DNA from: Bacteroidota bacterium | GTDB taxonomy: Bacteria > Bacteroidota > Bacteroidia > Bacteroidales > Porphyromonadaceae | DNA length: 64,000 nucleotides | Reading direction: 5' to 3' | Assembly (NCBI GenBank): GCA_023389855.1 | Contig: JAEWDZ010000004.1 | Span: 124,001 to 188,000 of the forward strand | Shown here: one piece after another, positions 44,691-54,885 of the stretch | Numbering within the stretch: the first letter of the stretch is position 1 | Layout: the number at the start of each line of letters is the position of its first letter | Notes under the pieces: generated by a model | Told to the model about the DNA's origin: nothing | Seen by the model: only the letters and a program-made list of their open reading frames with translations | Database searches by the model: none | Made by a program: the position numbers and the translations under genes

Positions 44691-44966
44691 TCAATACCCC
44701 GATTTTAAGTTAATACCTGACAATGAAGTTTGTTTCACCGTCTTAATAATTTCGGGATTCCAACCACAATCAAAGTGTGTTTCGATGAAATCGCCATCAC
44801 TCATTCCGGCAAGCTGCACCGATAATTTCACGGGCGTTGCGCCGTCATTTTTGATGTTGAAGCATTGTCCACCGTCCAACTTGAAATCCTTGTTGTTCAG
44901 GTCGGCAATAACTCCCATCTTTCCGATTTGGGCGGAAACGAGTTCGCCACTTCTTGTTTCGTTCAT
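44691..44966 (-). CDS. Small phage tail-associated protein
   Basis: 91 residues, beta-rich by eye: RSGELVSAQIGKMGVIADL, GGQCFNIKNDGATPVKLSVQLAGMSDGDFIETHFDCGW. No domain is recognised. An ATG at 44966 is preferred to an upstream in-frame start because a prophage palindrome and spacer lie in between. It ends 1 base before the adhesin ATG, so it is probably co-translated; a role as adhesin adaptor or chaperone is possible but unproven. Confidence 0.65.
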   Translation of the reverse strand: MNETRSGELVSAQIGKMGVIADLNNKDFKLDGGQCFNIKNDGATPVKLSVQLAGMSDGDFIETHFDCGWNPEIIKTVKQTSLSGINLKSGY

Positions 44967-45003
44967 AATTGAAAAGAATTTTGTTACAAAATTACAATCT
45001 AAT

Positions 45004-45018
45004 GTATTACTATAACAC
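45004..45018. promoter_or_regulatory. Prophage near-palindrome, copy 2
   Basis: GTATTACTATAACAC, 37 bases upstream of the 44691-44966 gene. Confidence 0.45.
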
Positions 45019-45043
45019 AAAGTTTGATAAGTTAAGCATAACT

Positions 45044-45439
45044 TTATGCCAATTCAGCTTCAAGACGGTTGATTTGGTCCCGGATTGCTTGCCTTTCGGC
45101 GTGCAATGCCTGTATGTCATAAGGCAATGTTTCACCCAACAACGAACTTTCATAACACTTCGTAACCTTGTAATCGGTCGCGGTAAGCTGTTCTTTTAGT
45201 TCGTCAATTCGTGTTTGTATGACTTCGGTGTCAATCTTGGTTTCCCAAGACTGAACCACTTTGCCGTTAATAATCGTGAACGAATCCTTTGCGATGTACC
45301 CGGCTTCGCATTTTGGTTGCTCACTTTTTACAAAGTCAAGAAACCCGGCATTTCTCAACTCCGTAACCTTTGACCCCATCTTTGGGCCGCAATATCTCAA
45401 ATCAATTGTGCCGTCCGGCAATATCTTCGCTAATTCCAT
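45044..45439 (-). CDS. Phage tail fibre-associated hypothetical protein
   Basis: 131 residues. A beta-rich start (FTIINGKVVQSWETK near 52) leads into a helical C-terminus with heptads (TRIDELKEQLTATDYKVTKCYESSL, AERQAIRDQINRLEAELA). This arrangement resembles small fibre or fibre-assembly proteins (DUF4376-like) of tailed phages, but the match is loose. It lies 4 bases after the large tail-tip gene and shares its transcript. Confidence 0.55.
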   Translation of the reverse strand: MELAKILPDGTIDLRYCGPKMGSKVTELRNAGFLDFVKSEQPKCEAGYIAKDSFTIINGKVVQSWETKIDTEVIQTRIDELKEQLTATDYKVTKCYESSLLGETLPYDIQALHAERQAIRDQINRLEAELA

Positions 45440-45443
45440 AACA

Positions 45444-48400
45444 TTATGTTTTGTATTGAACCAAGTAATAATGATTTTGAGAATAACGCAAAATCATTGC
45501 GTCACCCCTTGTCATTCCCAATTTGCCATAATCTCCATTGATGTATTGGCAATTATTGCCCAACAATGGGTTTGTGCTTGCTCCGCACACGGTGATTTTG
45601 TTTGTCGAATTATGCGCCACAACAATTTGAAGCTCAAATGTTACATCGTTTCGTCCAAGCGCACTTTTGATTTGCGTTGGCGTTGGCAAATCGACTTTAA
45701 GATTTGACACACCAATTGCATTGAACACAAATACCGTTGATTGCATAAAGTATTCTTGTATTGTATCGGTGTATGCTGGACCAACATATATGTCTTGAAA
45801 TTGTGCAACGCCACCGATTCCAAACATATTTCCGTCGTAGTCAACCGCCCTTTGTATACGCCTAGGGTCTTTGTAATTCGGACGACACTTTGCGTATAAT
45901 GAAATGGCACTTCGCCCATATGAATAACTATCGGTATATTCAAAACGCGCCAAACAAGGAAAACCAAAATATGACGGAAATACATTTGTTCCGATACCAG
46001 ACCAAATCGAACGATCGCTTGTGTTTTCGGAATACTTGATAAAACTTTTTAAAATCGTAAGCCCGTCATTGCTTGAACCGCCGATTGTTTCAGCAACGCC
46101 AATTCGCCCTGGTGCAATCTCAAAACCACCAATCAATCCCGAAACTGCATTTATTACACCCTTAATGTCGGCTTTCGTCATTACAACCGAACCATCTTGC
46201 AGAACACGGAATGGCGCGGTCGCGCGGTTCTTAAATGAAGCGCCCGCCCAAAAACGAACCGAACTTGCCGCTGTGCCTTGTCCTGTGATTCCCGCCAAGA
46301 TGCTTTTGTTGTCGCCCGCAACTTGAAGTGTTCCCGATGTTACCAATCCGCCATCAATAACGGTCTTTGTGTTGTCGTAATCAACAGCAACCACCCAATC
46401 GTTCACGTTGTATGATTGCGTTTCGGTCTTGGCTGTCGCGCATCGGCGCAAAATTGAGCCGTTCACCCACAAATCGCCAACGTCATAAGGTGTGTAAGGT
46501 GTTGAAGTGAAGATTCGGTTCTTGTCCTTTGCAAGGGCAAGGGCTTCATTTGCCAATACAAGGGCGTTCGCCACTTCATTGTCCGAAAGCTGTTGCCACT
46601 TGTACGTTCCATTTTCTTTGACAAAACAATATACTGCACCCGTATCGGTATTATAAAACAAGTCGCCAAGGTGCTTTTCTTTCAATTCGGTGGTCGTCCA
46701 ATCTTTCGCCGGAGCGTTGCTCATTGTCGGGTCGTAAGTTTCAAAGAACTGTTCAATTTGACCGTCCAATTGCGCTTGGATTTCCGATAATAAGCCCGGC
46801 AAGGTGTTATTGATGAAATCCTTGCTTTCCAATGCTTCCGCGCCCAACTGTTCAAGGGTCTTTTCTTCGCCGTTGGAATTGAACACGATTCGACCGCCGA
46901 TTTCCGAATTGTCAAGGTCAAAATATGTTGTTCCGTCCGCCGATTCAATGCGACCCGTCTTGATGAATCGACCATTCACCATTGTAAAACCATAAGTCAA
47001 GGCAAGTGAACGCACTTTCAATTCGGGGTCGATGCTCGACAATGTACCAACCAAGAAATGATAATAATTCACATCTTCATCGACCTTGATTTGGCTTGTT
47101 GTGAAGATGAAAGAACCCGCCGTTCCAGCTTTCGCACACTTGGCATATAGGTAATACGCCGAACTATCCTTGGACAACGATGTTGTGCCGTCTGCCATCA
47201 CCCAAGACACCGCCGTTTCTTCGCTTATGGTGTAATGCGTAAGAACGCCGCCTTGCCACCTCACGGCATTTGCCTTGCCCTCATAGTTCGGTTGGAACAC
47301 GGTGTTTGTCAAACCGAACTGCATTGACTTTGCACCGACCGCCAACGCCAATGTGTCAATGGAATAGGGCTTGATTTTGTCGGTGTAATAATCACCTTCG
47401 GGGTCGAATACCATATTCAGCACTTCACGACTTGAACGCCAATTCGCGCGTGCGCGTGTTGGGTCTTTCAGGTTGTTAATGGCAATAATCTTGTCAAGTT
47501 CCACCAAGTCCGAAATCACGCGATTTGTGATTGTTGCGCTTGTCGTCGTGTCCGAAATGGTCAATGTGTATTCGTAAGGGTCAAGGACGTTGCGAACAAA
47601 CGATTTGATACGAATTGCCTTGTCCACGTCAATATCTGCATCGACAACGTGCAAATAATCACCAGGGGCAAAAACGTTCACAATCGCGTCGTCCGTTCCA
47701 ACCAACTTTTCCAAATATGCTTTGGTAACACTCAACCCATATTGAACCTTTGGTTGGCAATTTTGGTCGTAATACTTGTTGCCAACTTCTTCAAGCTCTG
47801 CTTCGGCGGCGGCTTCGATGTCTTGCGAATATGCAATATCAAGAACCTTGTATTCGTTACCCTCTGCAAATTGGAATGCAAGCGATGTTTCCGATGGGAA
47901 AACGTCGCCCCTGTCGTCGGTGGTCTTTATCAACGTGAACTTATGCGTCGCGTGGTCGTAACTCTTAACCTCGAAATCATATCCGGCAAGATTGCCCGTG
48001 TTGAAGTGGATTTTCGCGGCAACGCCATTCATAAGATACAAGGTTTCGCCCTGTGCGTTCTTTGCGTTCAGGTCGAAAGGAAACTTGGTGTCGATAAACG
48101 AAAATTCATCAACCTTGGTTTCCACCGAACCCGTGAACGTTGGCTTCACGTCGTCAAAGTTCTTTCGACCCTCGAAAACACCATATTTTGCCACCATTTC
48201 GGCTTTCTCGATGTACGATTGCCCCTTTGTTCGTCCCGGTAAACAAAGGCGGTCGGCACGGTATTTTGACGTAATGTTTTCGGTTGAACCATAAACTTTC
48301 AAACGTGTAACGATATTTGCAGACGAAACGTTTTCGCGGTGCAAATCATACAATCCACGACCCTTGCCATACTCGAATCTGTAAGGCAATGTTTGACCCA

Positions 48401-48992
48401 CCTTGTCATAAAGGTTGATTGTGTAAACGTCGCCCAACTTCACAATGTCAAATTCCACGTTGAAATTGGAATCACCACAAAGATTTTGAAGCACCGACAA
48501 GCAATTGTCCGATTCGCCGAATGTCAATGTCTTGTCGCCAATTGTATCGGGGCAAACACCCAACGCCCATTTGCCGGGGAATACACGGTTGGCATTCGCA
48601 ACAAGAACCGTCATAAAACGGCGTAAATCACCCGTCAATGTGTCGCCCTGTATATCTTGCAATTGGTTGGTCGTTGTGTCAATGGTCAAGTCATAAGACA
48701 CGCGGAAAAGGTCGTATTGTACGCCCTCAAACTGCAAATCATATTGGAATTGGTGCATTCCTGTTTTCTTGACCGATGGCAAACGATTCAACTTGTAATC
48801 GCGTCCAAATATGGTGATTCGGTCGCCAATGGTGTATTCTTGTGGAAATGGCGATTCGACGGTGATATTCACTGTATCTTCGGCATTCAATGCCCAATTC
48901 TGCTTTGCGTTGGTTATCCCGGTTGCCGTGCGCCTATTCTGCAAAGGCACACAGTTTCCGTTGGCTTTGGTAATTATTATATTCGTTCCCAT
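45444..48992 (-). CDS. Tail-tip / tail-associated (Tal-like) protein
   Basis: 1182 residues. The N-terminal ~400 residues have the look of the phage tail hub (Tal/gp27-like): SPFPQEYTIGDRITIFGRDYKLNRLPSV near 50-77, FQYDLQFEGVQYDLF near 84. A middle region (ITISDTTTSATITNRVISDL near 490) and a long C-terminal region with coiled coil and carbohydrate-binding-like beta modules (TPYTPYDVGDLWVNG near 830) follow; the end carries short Gly/Ser-rich strands. It overlaps the Dit-like gene by 16 bases. Order Dit, Tal, fibres is standard for siphoviruses. Confidence 0.75.
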   Translation of the reverse strand: MGTNIIITKANGNCVPLQNRRTATGITNAKQNWALNAEDTVNITVESPFPQEYTIGDRITIFGRDYKLNRLPSVKKTGMHQFQYDLQFEGVQYDLFRVSYDLTIDTTTNQLQDIQGDTLTGDLRRFMTVLVANANRVFPGKWALGVCPDTIGDKTLTFGESDNCLSVLQNLCGDSNFNVEFDIVKLGDVYTINLYDKVGQTLPYRFEYGKGRGLYDLHRENVSSANIVTRLKVYGSTENITSKYRADRLCLPGRTKGQSYIEKAEMVAKYGVFEGRKNFDDVKPTFTGSVETKVDEFSFIDTKFPFDLNAKNAQGETLYLMNGVAAKIHFNTGNLAGYDFEVKSYDHATHKFTLIKTTDDRGDVFPSETSLAFQFAEGNEYKVLDIAYSQDIEAAAEAELEEVGNKYYDQNCQPKVQYGLSVTKAYLEKLVGTDDAIVNVFAPGDYLHVVDADIDVDKAIRIKSFVRNVLDPYEYTLTISDTTTSATITNRVISDLVELDKIIAINNLKDPTRARANWRSSREVLNMVFDPEGDYYTDKIKPYSIDTLALAVGAKSMQFGLTNTVFQPNYEGKANAVRWQGGVLTHYTISEETAVSWVMADGTTSLSKDSSAYYLYAKCAKAGTAGSFIFTTSQIKVDEDVNYYHFLVGTLSSIDPELKVRSLALTYGFTMVNGRFIKTGRIESADGTTYFDLDNSEIGGRIVFNSNGEEKTLEQLGAEALESKDFINNTLPGLLSEIQAQLDGQIEQFFETYDPTMSNAPAKDWTTTELKEKHLGDLFYNTDTGAVYCFVKENGTYKWQQLSDNEVANALVLANEALALAKDKNRIFTSTPYTPYDVGDLWVNGSILRRCATAKTETQSYNVNDWVVAVDYDNTKTVIDGGLVTSGTLQVAGDNKSILAGITGQGTAASSVRFWAGASFKNRATAPFRVLQDGSVVMTKADIKGVINAVSGLIGGFEIAPGRIGVAETIGGSSNDGLTILKSFIKYSENTSDRSIWSGIGTNVFPSYFGFPCLARFEYTDSYSYGRSAISLYAKCRPNYKDPRRIQRAVDYDGNMFGIGGVAQFQDIYVGPAYTDTIQEYFMQSTVFVFNAIGVSNLKVDLPTPTQIKSALGRNDVTFELQIVVAHNSTNKITVCGASTNPLLGNNCQYINGDYGKLGMTRGDAMILRYSQNHYYLVQYKT

Positions 48993-50182
48993 ACAATAAT
49001 CGCATTTGTTTCAAACGATGTAATTTCTTCAATGCAACCCGTAATCACCGGGAAATAATCGCCGTTCACATCGTAATTGTGGGTGATTGTGAGGTTCTCG
49101 CCCCTTACGTCGTAATCAACTTTGCCGTCGCCCCAATAGATGTTCACATACTTTGAACTTGTCAATGTGATTGTGCAAGTCTTGGTTGCTTCACCGACGC
49201 GAATATGCTTCAACACACGTTTCACGGGTTCAGGTTCAACCAACTTCAACTTGAATGTGCCAACCATTAGTTCTTCACTCCATTCCTTTGAAATCTCGAT
49301 TGCATCTTTGCAATACACTTCGTAAATCAAAGGTTTCACGGGGTGAACGTCCAACACAAGGCGGTTTGTTCCCCTTTTGTCAAATTGCTGTTCAAAGGCT
49401 GTTATCTTCTTGATGAAATCCATCTTTGAATCCGCCTTGATGAAGCAAGACAACGTGATTTCCCTTGATTCATAGAACTTGTGCGACAAATCCACACTTT
49501 CGCCGTGGTAATTATCCCAATTAAGGGTTGCCGGGGCTTTCATTTTCGGGCGGTTCATAATGCCGTCCGAAAATGACACATACACGCCAAACGTCTTGAA
49601 ATCCACACCGTCCAACAAATACGCCTGTTGCTTGCTCGACGACAATTCGTTGATAAGTTCAGTTTGCGACAATGCGACGTTGTAAATCTTCACGTCATCA
49701 AGCAATCCAAAGCCATAATCACCGCCGTAGTAATCTTGCACAAGCGAAACGCCTTGCAATGAACCCGAATGGTTTACGGTTTTCACCAACGACGAATTGA
49801 CATAGAAGTTGAAAGCCGAACCACGCCTTGTTATTGCCAACGAATACCACGAACCGGGCGTTGCTTCAATAGGAACTTCGACGTAATTTTTAAGACCCGA
49901 AAAGGAAAGAAGCCAAATCATCTTGGTTGGTGAACCACATTCGATTTCCTTGCCCTGAACCCACATCATCATCGTAAATTCGATATTCATATTTGTGAAC
50001 ACCGATTTTGACACCTCGCAAGTGTCTGCGCCCTCAAATGATACCGCATTACCATTCTTTCCGGCAACGAACTTCGCACCATTCACCGTTGCGTCTGCAC
50101 GGTTTTGGCTGTAATCGAAAACAACCAACGAACCGTTGCTTTCATCAAACGGCATTTGAAAAATTATACTATTTGCATTCAT
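48977..50182 (-). CDS. Distal tail (Dit-like) protein with N-terminal LamG domain
   Basis: 401 residues. Residues 1-180 form a LamG/concanavalin-like fold (FDESNGSLVVFDYSQNRADATVNGAKF, GFGLLDDVKIYNVALSQTEL). From about 188 (YLLDGVDFKTFGVYVSFSDG) the sequence resembles distal tail proteins: FYESREITLSCFIKADSK, KRGTNRLVLDV, FKLKLVEPEPVK. The last 70 residues (ITLTSSKYVNIYWGDGKVD) are PKD-like. The LamG domain may bind polysaccharide. It sits between a small gene and the tail-tip gene. Confidence 0.7.
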   Translation of the reverse strand: MNANSIIFQMPFDESNGSLVVFDYSQNRADATVNGAKFVAGKNGNAVSFEGADTCEVSKSVFTNMNIEFTMMMWVQGKEIECGSPTKMIWLLSFSGLKNYVEVPIEATPGSWYSLAITRRGSAFNFYVNSSLVKTVNHSGSLQGVSLVQDYYGGDYGFGLLDDVKIYNVALSQTELINELSSSKQQAYLLDGVDFKTFGVYVSFSDGIMNRPKMKAPATLNWDNYHGESVDLSHKFYESREITLSCFIKADSKMDFIKKITAFEQQFDKRGTNRLVLDVHPVKPLIYEVYCKDAIEISKEWSEELMVGTFKLKLVEPEPVKRVLKHIRVGEATKTCTITLTSSKYVNIYWGDGKVDYDVRGENLTITHNYDVNGDYFPVITGCIEEITSFETNAIIVWERI

Positions 50183-50183
50183 A

Positions 50184-50693
50184 TCAATAAGTATTTTTGT
50201 TCTTTTCCCGGATTTTCACAATGGAATCACCTATTGCATTTTGTTCAATCGTGCCGCCATAGCGATTCACAGAAACTTTTGCCCGGTCGCTTGCGTAGAT
50301 ATGCACAACGGCATTGTCGAAAATATCAATCACGACAAAGGCGTTATCCTTGGCAAACACGTTCAATTCCGAATTGTGCTTGGCGAAAATCTCGCACACC
50401 TGAAAGCCTTGCACCTCGACACGCGCTTGGGTTGCTCCCAAACACACGCATTTGGGCATATTTTCGACTTTCACGTTGTCGTCAAGGAAAACCCCTTGTT
50501 TTTCCATTATCCCTTTGAAATGCTTTCTTATGAAGTCATTGTTCGGGTAATCGTTCGCAAGGCAAAAATCAATACCTTTCAAGTACATTTCCACCATTGC
50601 GTCTTTGTCCTGTAACGTGAGCAATTCGGCGTGCCAAGGGGCGCAAATCCCCTTGGCTTTCGCCTGTCTTGCAAGTTGTTTTGATAAACTCAT
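50184..50693 (-). CDS. Phage hypothetical protein, tail module
   Basis: 169 residues: a helical N-terminus (SLSKQLARQAKAKGICAPWHAELL, YLKGIDFCLANDYPNNDFIRKHFKGI) and a C-terminal stretch of short beta repeats (VEVQGFQVCEIFAKHNSELNVFAKDNAFVVIDIFDNAVVHIYASDRAKVSV) that looks like a small beta-helix. The family recurs between tape measure and Dit genes in Bacteroidetes phages as far as I recall; the function is unknown. Confidence 0.65.
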   Translation of the reverse strand: MSLSKQLARQAKAKGICAPWHAELLTLQDKDAMVEMYLKGIDFCLANDYPNNDFIRKHFKGIMEKQGVFLDDNVKVENMPKCVCLGATQARVEVQGFQVCEIFAKHNSELNVFAKDNAFVVIDIFDNAVVHIYASDRAKVSVNRYGGTIEQNAIGDSIVKIREKNKNTY

Positions 50694-50700
50694 AAAACTT

Positions 50701-50715
50701 GTTTTATAGTGAAAC
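50701..50715. promoter_or_regulatory. Prophage near-palindrome, copy 3
   Basis: GTTTTATAGTGAAAC, 7 bases upstream of the 50184-50693 start and between the tape measure gene and that gene. Confidence 0.5.
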
Positions 50716-50723
50716 GCTATTTA

Positions 50724-53700
50724 TTACGACAAACCTCGCGACCTCAAAGAATCACTCGAATTGTTTTCCAAAATGGAGATAATTCTTTCAATCCTTGCCA
50801 AATATCGGTTGTAAGCCGTGTTTTGTGCAATGGTGTTCAAGGTCTGCAACTGTTGGCGCAAAATTTGGGTTGCTTCAAGTTGATTGATGCGAATTGCGTT
50901 CATTTGTCCGGCAACAAGACTTGCGGTTTCTTCCGAAACGCCCTTGACCATCCCGGTCAAACTATCTTCCTTTTCATCAATGTTCATATCCTTGAACAAA
51001 TCCGAATAAATGCCCAACGCCTGTTCGTAATTGTTCGCCGCCGCCTGAACCTTGTCTTTGAAAGCTGCAATTTCATCATCGGTCAAGCCGTCGAAAATGA
51101 ATTCGTCGCCATTCCAATAACCCATCGACCCTTCCAATTGGTCAAGTGCGTCTTGAAGCTGTTTTTCCAAGAACTTCTTTTTCAATTGGTTCACGATGAT
51201 GTTTTGCAATACATCGTTCACCGTTTGTTCAAAAGCCTTTGCGGAATCTTCCCCCGCCTTGAACGCGGTTGTGAGGTTGTCCGCCAATTGACTTGCGAAA
51301 TCGCCCCCCATTGTCTGCAAAAGGTCGTTGGAAATTTCGTCGTACATATCGGCAATTTGACGTTCCAATTCGGCGTATTGATCTTTGAAGTCCTGAACCC
51401 TACCATCGTCGGCTTTCTTTTTGGATTCTTCGGCTTCCCAAGATGCACGCAAATGTTCCTGTTGCTCTTTCATATTGCGAATTGCAGCTTGTTGTTTCTT
51501 GTACACATCACCGCCCAACGCCTTGTCAATAGCCCACGAAAGTTGCGTGTATGCACGTTCAAGTTCCGAAATCGCTTCTTGGTGTTTCTTAATTTGCTTT
51601 TCTGCCTTTCGGTCTTTTGAATTGAAAAGGTCGAATGCGGACGTTAGCAAACCAATAGAACCTTGAATGATTGCCAAGGGGTTTCCCGTTGCAATGCCTC
51701 TTGCAAGCTGTCCCGCGCCCTCGATGATTCTGCCAATGTCGTTAACGATTGCTTGGGTTTCCTCATCCATTTGAACGCCCATCTTTTCCAATCCATTTGT
51801 AACCGCGTTAAGTGTGCCACCGATAAGGTCAATTGCGCCACTTGCGCTTTCAAACATATTGGTCAATGCCTTTTTCTTACCCTCGTCGTCCGCCGCTTTG
51901 CCATAGTCCTTGATTGAAGAAATAAGCGATTTGAACGGGTTGCGTTCCTGTATCTCGCTTTTCATTTCCTCAATTTTGTCTTTCAAGGCTTCAAGGTCTT
52001 TCGGGTTAAACTCGATACCAAAGTATGCACCATCAAGATTGTTGATTTTATCAATCAGTTCTTGAAGTTTTTGCGTGCTTATCTCGTCAAGGTCGCCGAA
52101 CATCAATTCCCAATCCGGGTGCGCTTGCAATTCATCAAGGGCGAATTTTGAAAGTGCTTGGGCTTGCGCTTTGTTCAGGGCTTCCACCATTTCGGTATTG
52201 CCGACCGCTTGCGCCGCCTTGCGCTTTTCTTCGTATTCGTCAATGATTGCTTGCTTGCGTTGCTCAAACGTGCCATATTCCGCCAACAATGCGTCATAAT
52301 CGACACCACCGATTGAATTTACATCACCATCGCGTTTCTTTTGACGGTTGGCAGCGGCGGCATCAATTTCGGCACGTTCCGCGTCCGTTGTTGCCTGTGC
52401 GCGTTTAGCCATCAAAATTTCATAATCGCGGTTATATGCTTCGTCAATGCGTCGTTTTTGCTCCGCATAAGACGCATATTCCGCCAACAATGCTTCGGTT
52501 TCCTCACGTAATTGCTCTTTCGCGTCCTTTTCGGCATCATCAAGGGATTCGCCCTTGGCGTTGTCCAACTCCGTACCATCGCCCGACAATTCCTTGCGTT
52601 TCTGCTCAATAATTTTGAGCTTTTCAAGGGTTGATTTAGCATTGGTCAATTGTTCGTTCAACTCGGTGTTGAATGCTTCCAAAACGGATTGTTTCGTTTC
52701 TTCGGCAATTGAATCGTAAAGTTGGCGCAACTGTTTGTTTTGTGCCTTGGTTCGCTTGGAAATGTCGATTGTCAAAAGTTCGTCGCGCTTTTTCTTCAAA
52801 TAGTCGATATACGTTGAACCCTCTTTCAAAAGACCCTCAAATTCCTTGTTTGCCGACTGAACCAAGATAGCATCGCCGGAATTTAACCACTTATTGAATC
52901 GTTGGTATTCGGCTTTGCGCTTGCTCAATTTTTCCAAGAATGAGTCTTTGTTCGCACCTGAACCACCACCCCCGGTTGTTTTCTTGCCCGTGATTGCGTC
53001 GGCTTGTTTCTGCAAGTCGGCAATCTCTTTCAACGCGGCTTCATAGTCGGTGTTGTTGGTTAAGGTTTTCAACGCGGCTTGCTTGGTTTGAATCGCTTGT
53101 TCTATCGCGCCAAGTGTTCCGGCTGCATAAGTGTTCGACGCATCAATTCCGGCTTGCTCCAACAATTTGAAACCGTTGTTTTCGGCGGTCGCGACATCTT
53201 CAAAATCTTTGGTGATTTCTGTGCGCAACGCTTCAATACTTGCTTTTACCTTTGCCTTTTCTTCATTAGGAACAACATAAGTTTCTGTTGTCCAATATGC
53301 GCCCATTCCTGCCCCATGTTTAATTGAACGCGTTTTGGTTACATTATCCGGCATCGCATTGTATGCTTGTTCCTTTTCCATCAAAGTTTTCACCTTTTCT
53401 CGGGCTTGTTGAACAAGAATCATTGCTTTGGCTTTTTCAATTTGAGCATTGATGAATGCTTGCTTATTATTGATAAGTAGATTTTCGGCATCTGTAACCC
53501 CATTGATTGATACCCCCAAATCATCAAAAGCCTTTTTGTTGGCTTCAACAAACTTTTTCTTGGCTTCCATATCATCACCAAGGGCATTCCATTTTACCGA
53601 TAATTCTTCAATTGATGCAATAGGCTTGTAAGCATTTTCCGCAACGGATTTATACCATTCTTCTTGTGCTTTCTTGGCTTCTTTCGCCTTGCCCACAAAG

Positions 53701-54884
53701 TGAGAAACAAGACCAATCAAAGCACCGACCGCCGCAAGAATCCAACCGACAGCCGGGATTGACTTAATCGCCGCACCGACCATTCGGATTGCTCCGGCAA
53801 GACCGATGTTTGCGGCTGTTCCGGCGGTTGCCGCCGCCGCTTGTGCGCCCGTTGCAACGGTGTTCGCACCTTGGGCAATGGTGTTTGCGCCTTGGGCGGT
53901 TGTATTCGCCTGTGTCGCGGCTGTGTGTGCCACCTCTGCCGCCGTGCTTGCGGCTGTTGCCGTGGTGTCTGCAACCGTTGCGGCGGTTGATGCGATTTGT
54001 TTGCCACGTCCGACCGCCAAAAGGTTGTTCCACCATTCTTTCAAGCCGTTAAGGGTTACAAGCTGAAACGCCGAATCCTTGTTCAAGGTTTGTGCGACTT
54101 GTTGCAATCCTATTGTAATTGACATCAGGGATTGCACTTTGAGCATTATTTTTTGCAAGTTCTCATTTTCCCCGGCAAACAAGGAAACCGCACCTTGCGC
54201 GGCGGTGAAACCACCAACAACACCCGACAAGCCTTGAATCATACCTTGGAATTGCGCTTCATCGTTGGCAAGCACCGTTCCTTGCGCTTGAATATCGCCT
54301 TGAATATCCATCAGGCGACCCAATTCGACTTCCAATTCTCGGTAAGCCGCACTTTGTTCGTCGATTCCGTCGGCAATCATCGTTGCCATTTCTTCTTTCA
54401 AGTTGCGGATTCGGGTTCGCAACGAAACGTGGGCTTGCGCCGTTTGTTCAGCTTGCTTTGCCGATTCTTCCAACTTGGCGGCTTCTTCTTCAAGGGCGTT
54501 GGACTGTTCGCGCAACTCGTTCAATAGGTGCTCGCGAACCGTCATTTCGCCCTGAATGGCGTTTCTTTGCTCCTGTAAGGCTCTATATTCGTCGTCGCGC
54601 CCCGACATAAAGGCACGTTCCATTTCGTTGCCTAAACGGTCGTATTCTGCACCAAGACGGTCAAGTGCTTGTTCGTGTTCAATGCAAGCATCACCGATTT
54701 GCCCAAGTGCTGAACGTATTTGGGAAATCCATTCTTGTGTGGTCTTGTCCATCACATCGCCACTTCCAACAACTGCATTGGAAAAACCTTGAACACGACG
54801 CAAGGTCTCGTCGATTGCCGAATTAAGTTGGTCGTTGTCCATTACCGATTTGAACGACAATGCGCCACCGTCTATTTCTGCCAT
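50724..54884 (-). CDS. Tail tape measure protein
   Basis: 1386 residues, the longest gene, mostly helical and coiled coil, as expected of the ruler that sets tail length. Residues about 300-370 are a low-complexity Ala/Thr stretch with repeated QGANT/TAAT units; just after it a hydrophobic pair (IKSIPAVGWILAAVGALIGLV, near 370-395) is typical of tape measures. The C-terminal half has long charged coiled coils and ends with MNAIRINQLEATQILRQQLQTLNTIAQNTAYNRYL. It follows the tail chaperone pair by 1 base. Many open frames on the opposite strand here are by-products of its codon bias. Confidence 0.9.
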   Translation of the reverse strand: MAEIDGGALSFKSVMDNDQLNSAIDETLRRVQGFSNAVVGSGDVMDKTTQEWISQIRSALGQIGDACIEHEQALDRLGAEYDRLGNEMERAFMSGRDDEYRALQEQRNAIQGEMTVREHLLNELREQSNALEEEAAKLEESAKQAEQTAQAHVSLRTRIRNLKEEMATMIADGIDEQSAAYRELEVELGRLMDIQGDIQAQGTVLANDEAQFQGMIQGLSGVVGGFTAAQGAVSLFAGENENLQKIMLKVQSLMSITIGLQQVAQTLNKDSAFQLVTLNGLKEWWNNLLAVGRGKQIASTAATVADTTATAASTAAEVAHTAATQANTTAQGANTIAQGANTVATGAQAAAATAGTAANIGLAGAIRMVGAAIKSIPAVGWILAAVGALIGLVSHFVGKAKEAKKAQEEWYKSVAENAYKPIASIEELSVKWNALGDDMEAKKKFVEANKKAFDDLGVSINGVTDAENLLINNKQAFINAQIEKAKAMILVQQAREKVKTLMEKEQAYNAMPDNVTKTRSIKHGAGMGAYWTTETYVVPNEEKAKVKASIEALRTEITKDFEDVATAENNGFKLLEQAGIDASNTYAAGTLGAIEQAIQTKQAALKTLTNNTDYEAALKEIADLQKQADAITGKKTTGGGGSGANKDSFLEKLSKRKAEYQRFNKWLNSGDAILVQSANKEFEGLLKEGSTYIDYLKKKRDELLTIDISKRTKAQNKQLRQLYDSIAEETKQSVLEAFNTELNEQLTNAKSTLEKLKIIEQKRKELSGDGTELDNAKGESLDDAEKDAKEQLREETEALLAEYASYAEQKRRIDEAYNRDYEILMAKRAQATTDAERAEIDAAAANRQKKRDGDVNSIGGVDYDALLAEYGTFEQRKQAIIDEYEEKRKAAQAVGNTEMVEALNKAQAQALSKFALDELQAHPDWELMFGDLDEISTQKLQELIDKINNLDGAYFGIEFNPKDLEALKDKIEEMKSEIQERNPFKSLISSIKDYGKAADDEGKKKALTNMFESASGAIDLIGGTLNAVTNGLEKMGVQMDEETQAIVNDIGRIIEGAGQLARGIATGNPLAIIQGSIGLLTSAFDLFNSKDRKAEKQIKKHQEAISELERAYTQLSWAIDKALGGDVYKKQQAAIRNMKEQQEHLRASWEAEESKKKADDGRVQDFKDQYAELERQIADMYDEISNDLLQTMGGDFASQLADNLTTAFKAGEDSAKAFEQTVNDVLQNIIVNQLKKKFLEKQLQDALDQLEGSMGYWNGDEFIFDGLTDDEIAAFKDKVQAAANNYEQALGIYSDLFKDMNIDEKEDSLTGMVKGVSEETASLVAGQMNAIRINQLEATQILRQQLQTLNTIAQNTAYNRYLARIERIISILENNSSDSLRSRGLS

Positions 54885-54885
54885 A

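Noticed and set aside
47649..48242. Plus-strand open frame of 197 codons
   Set aside because: Antisense to the tail-tip gene with no family match and no promoter; a by-product of codon bias.
50709..51620. Long open frame (303 codons) on the plus strand
   Set aside because: It lies wholly antisense to the tape measure gene, whose coiled-coil composition and codon bias create long opposite frames; the product has no recognisable domain.
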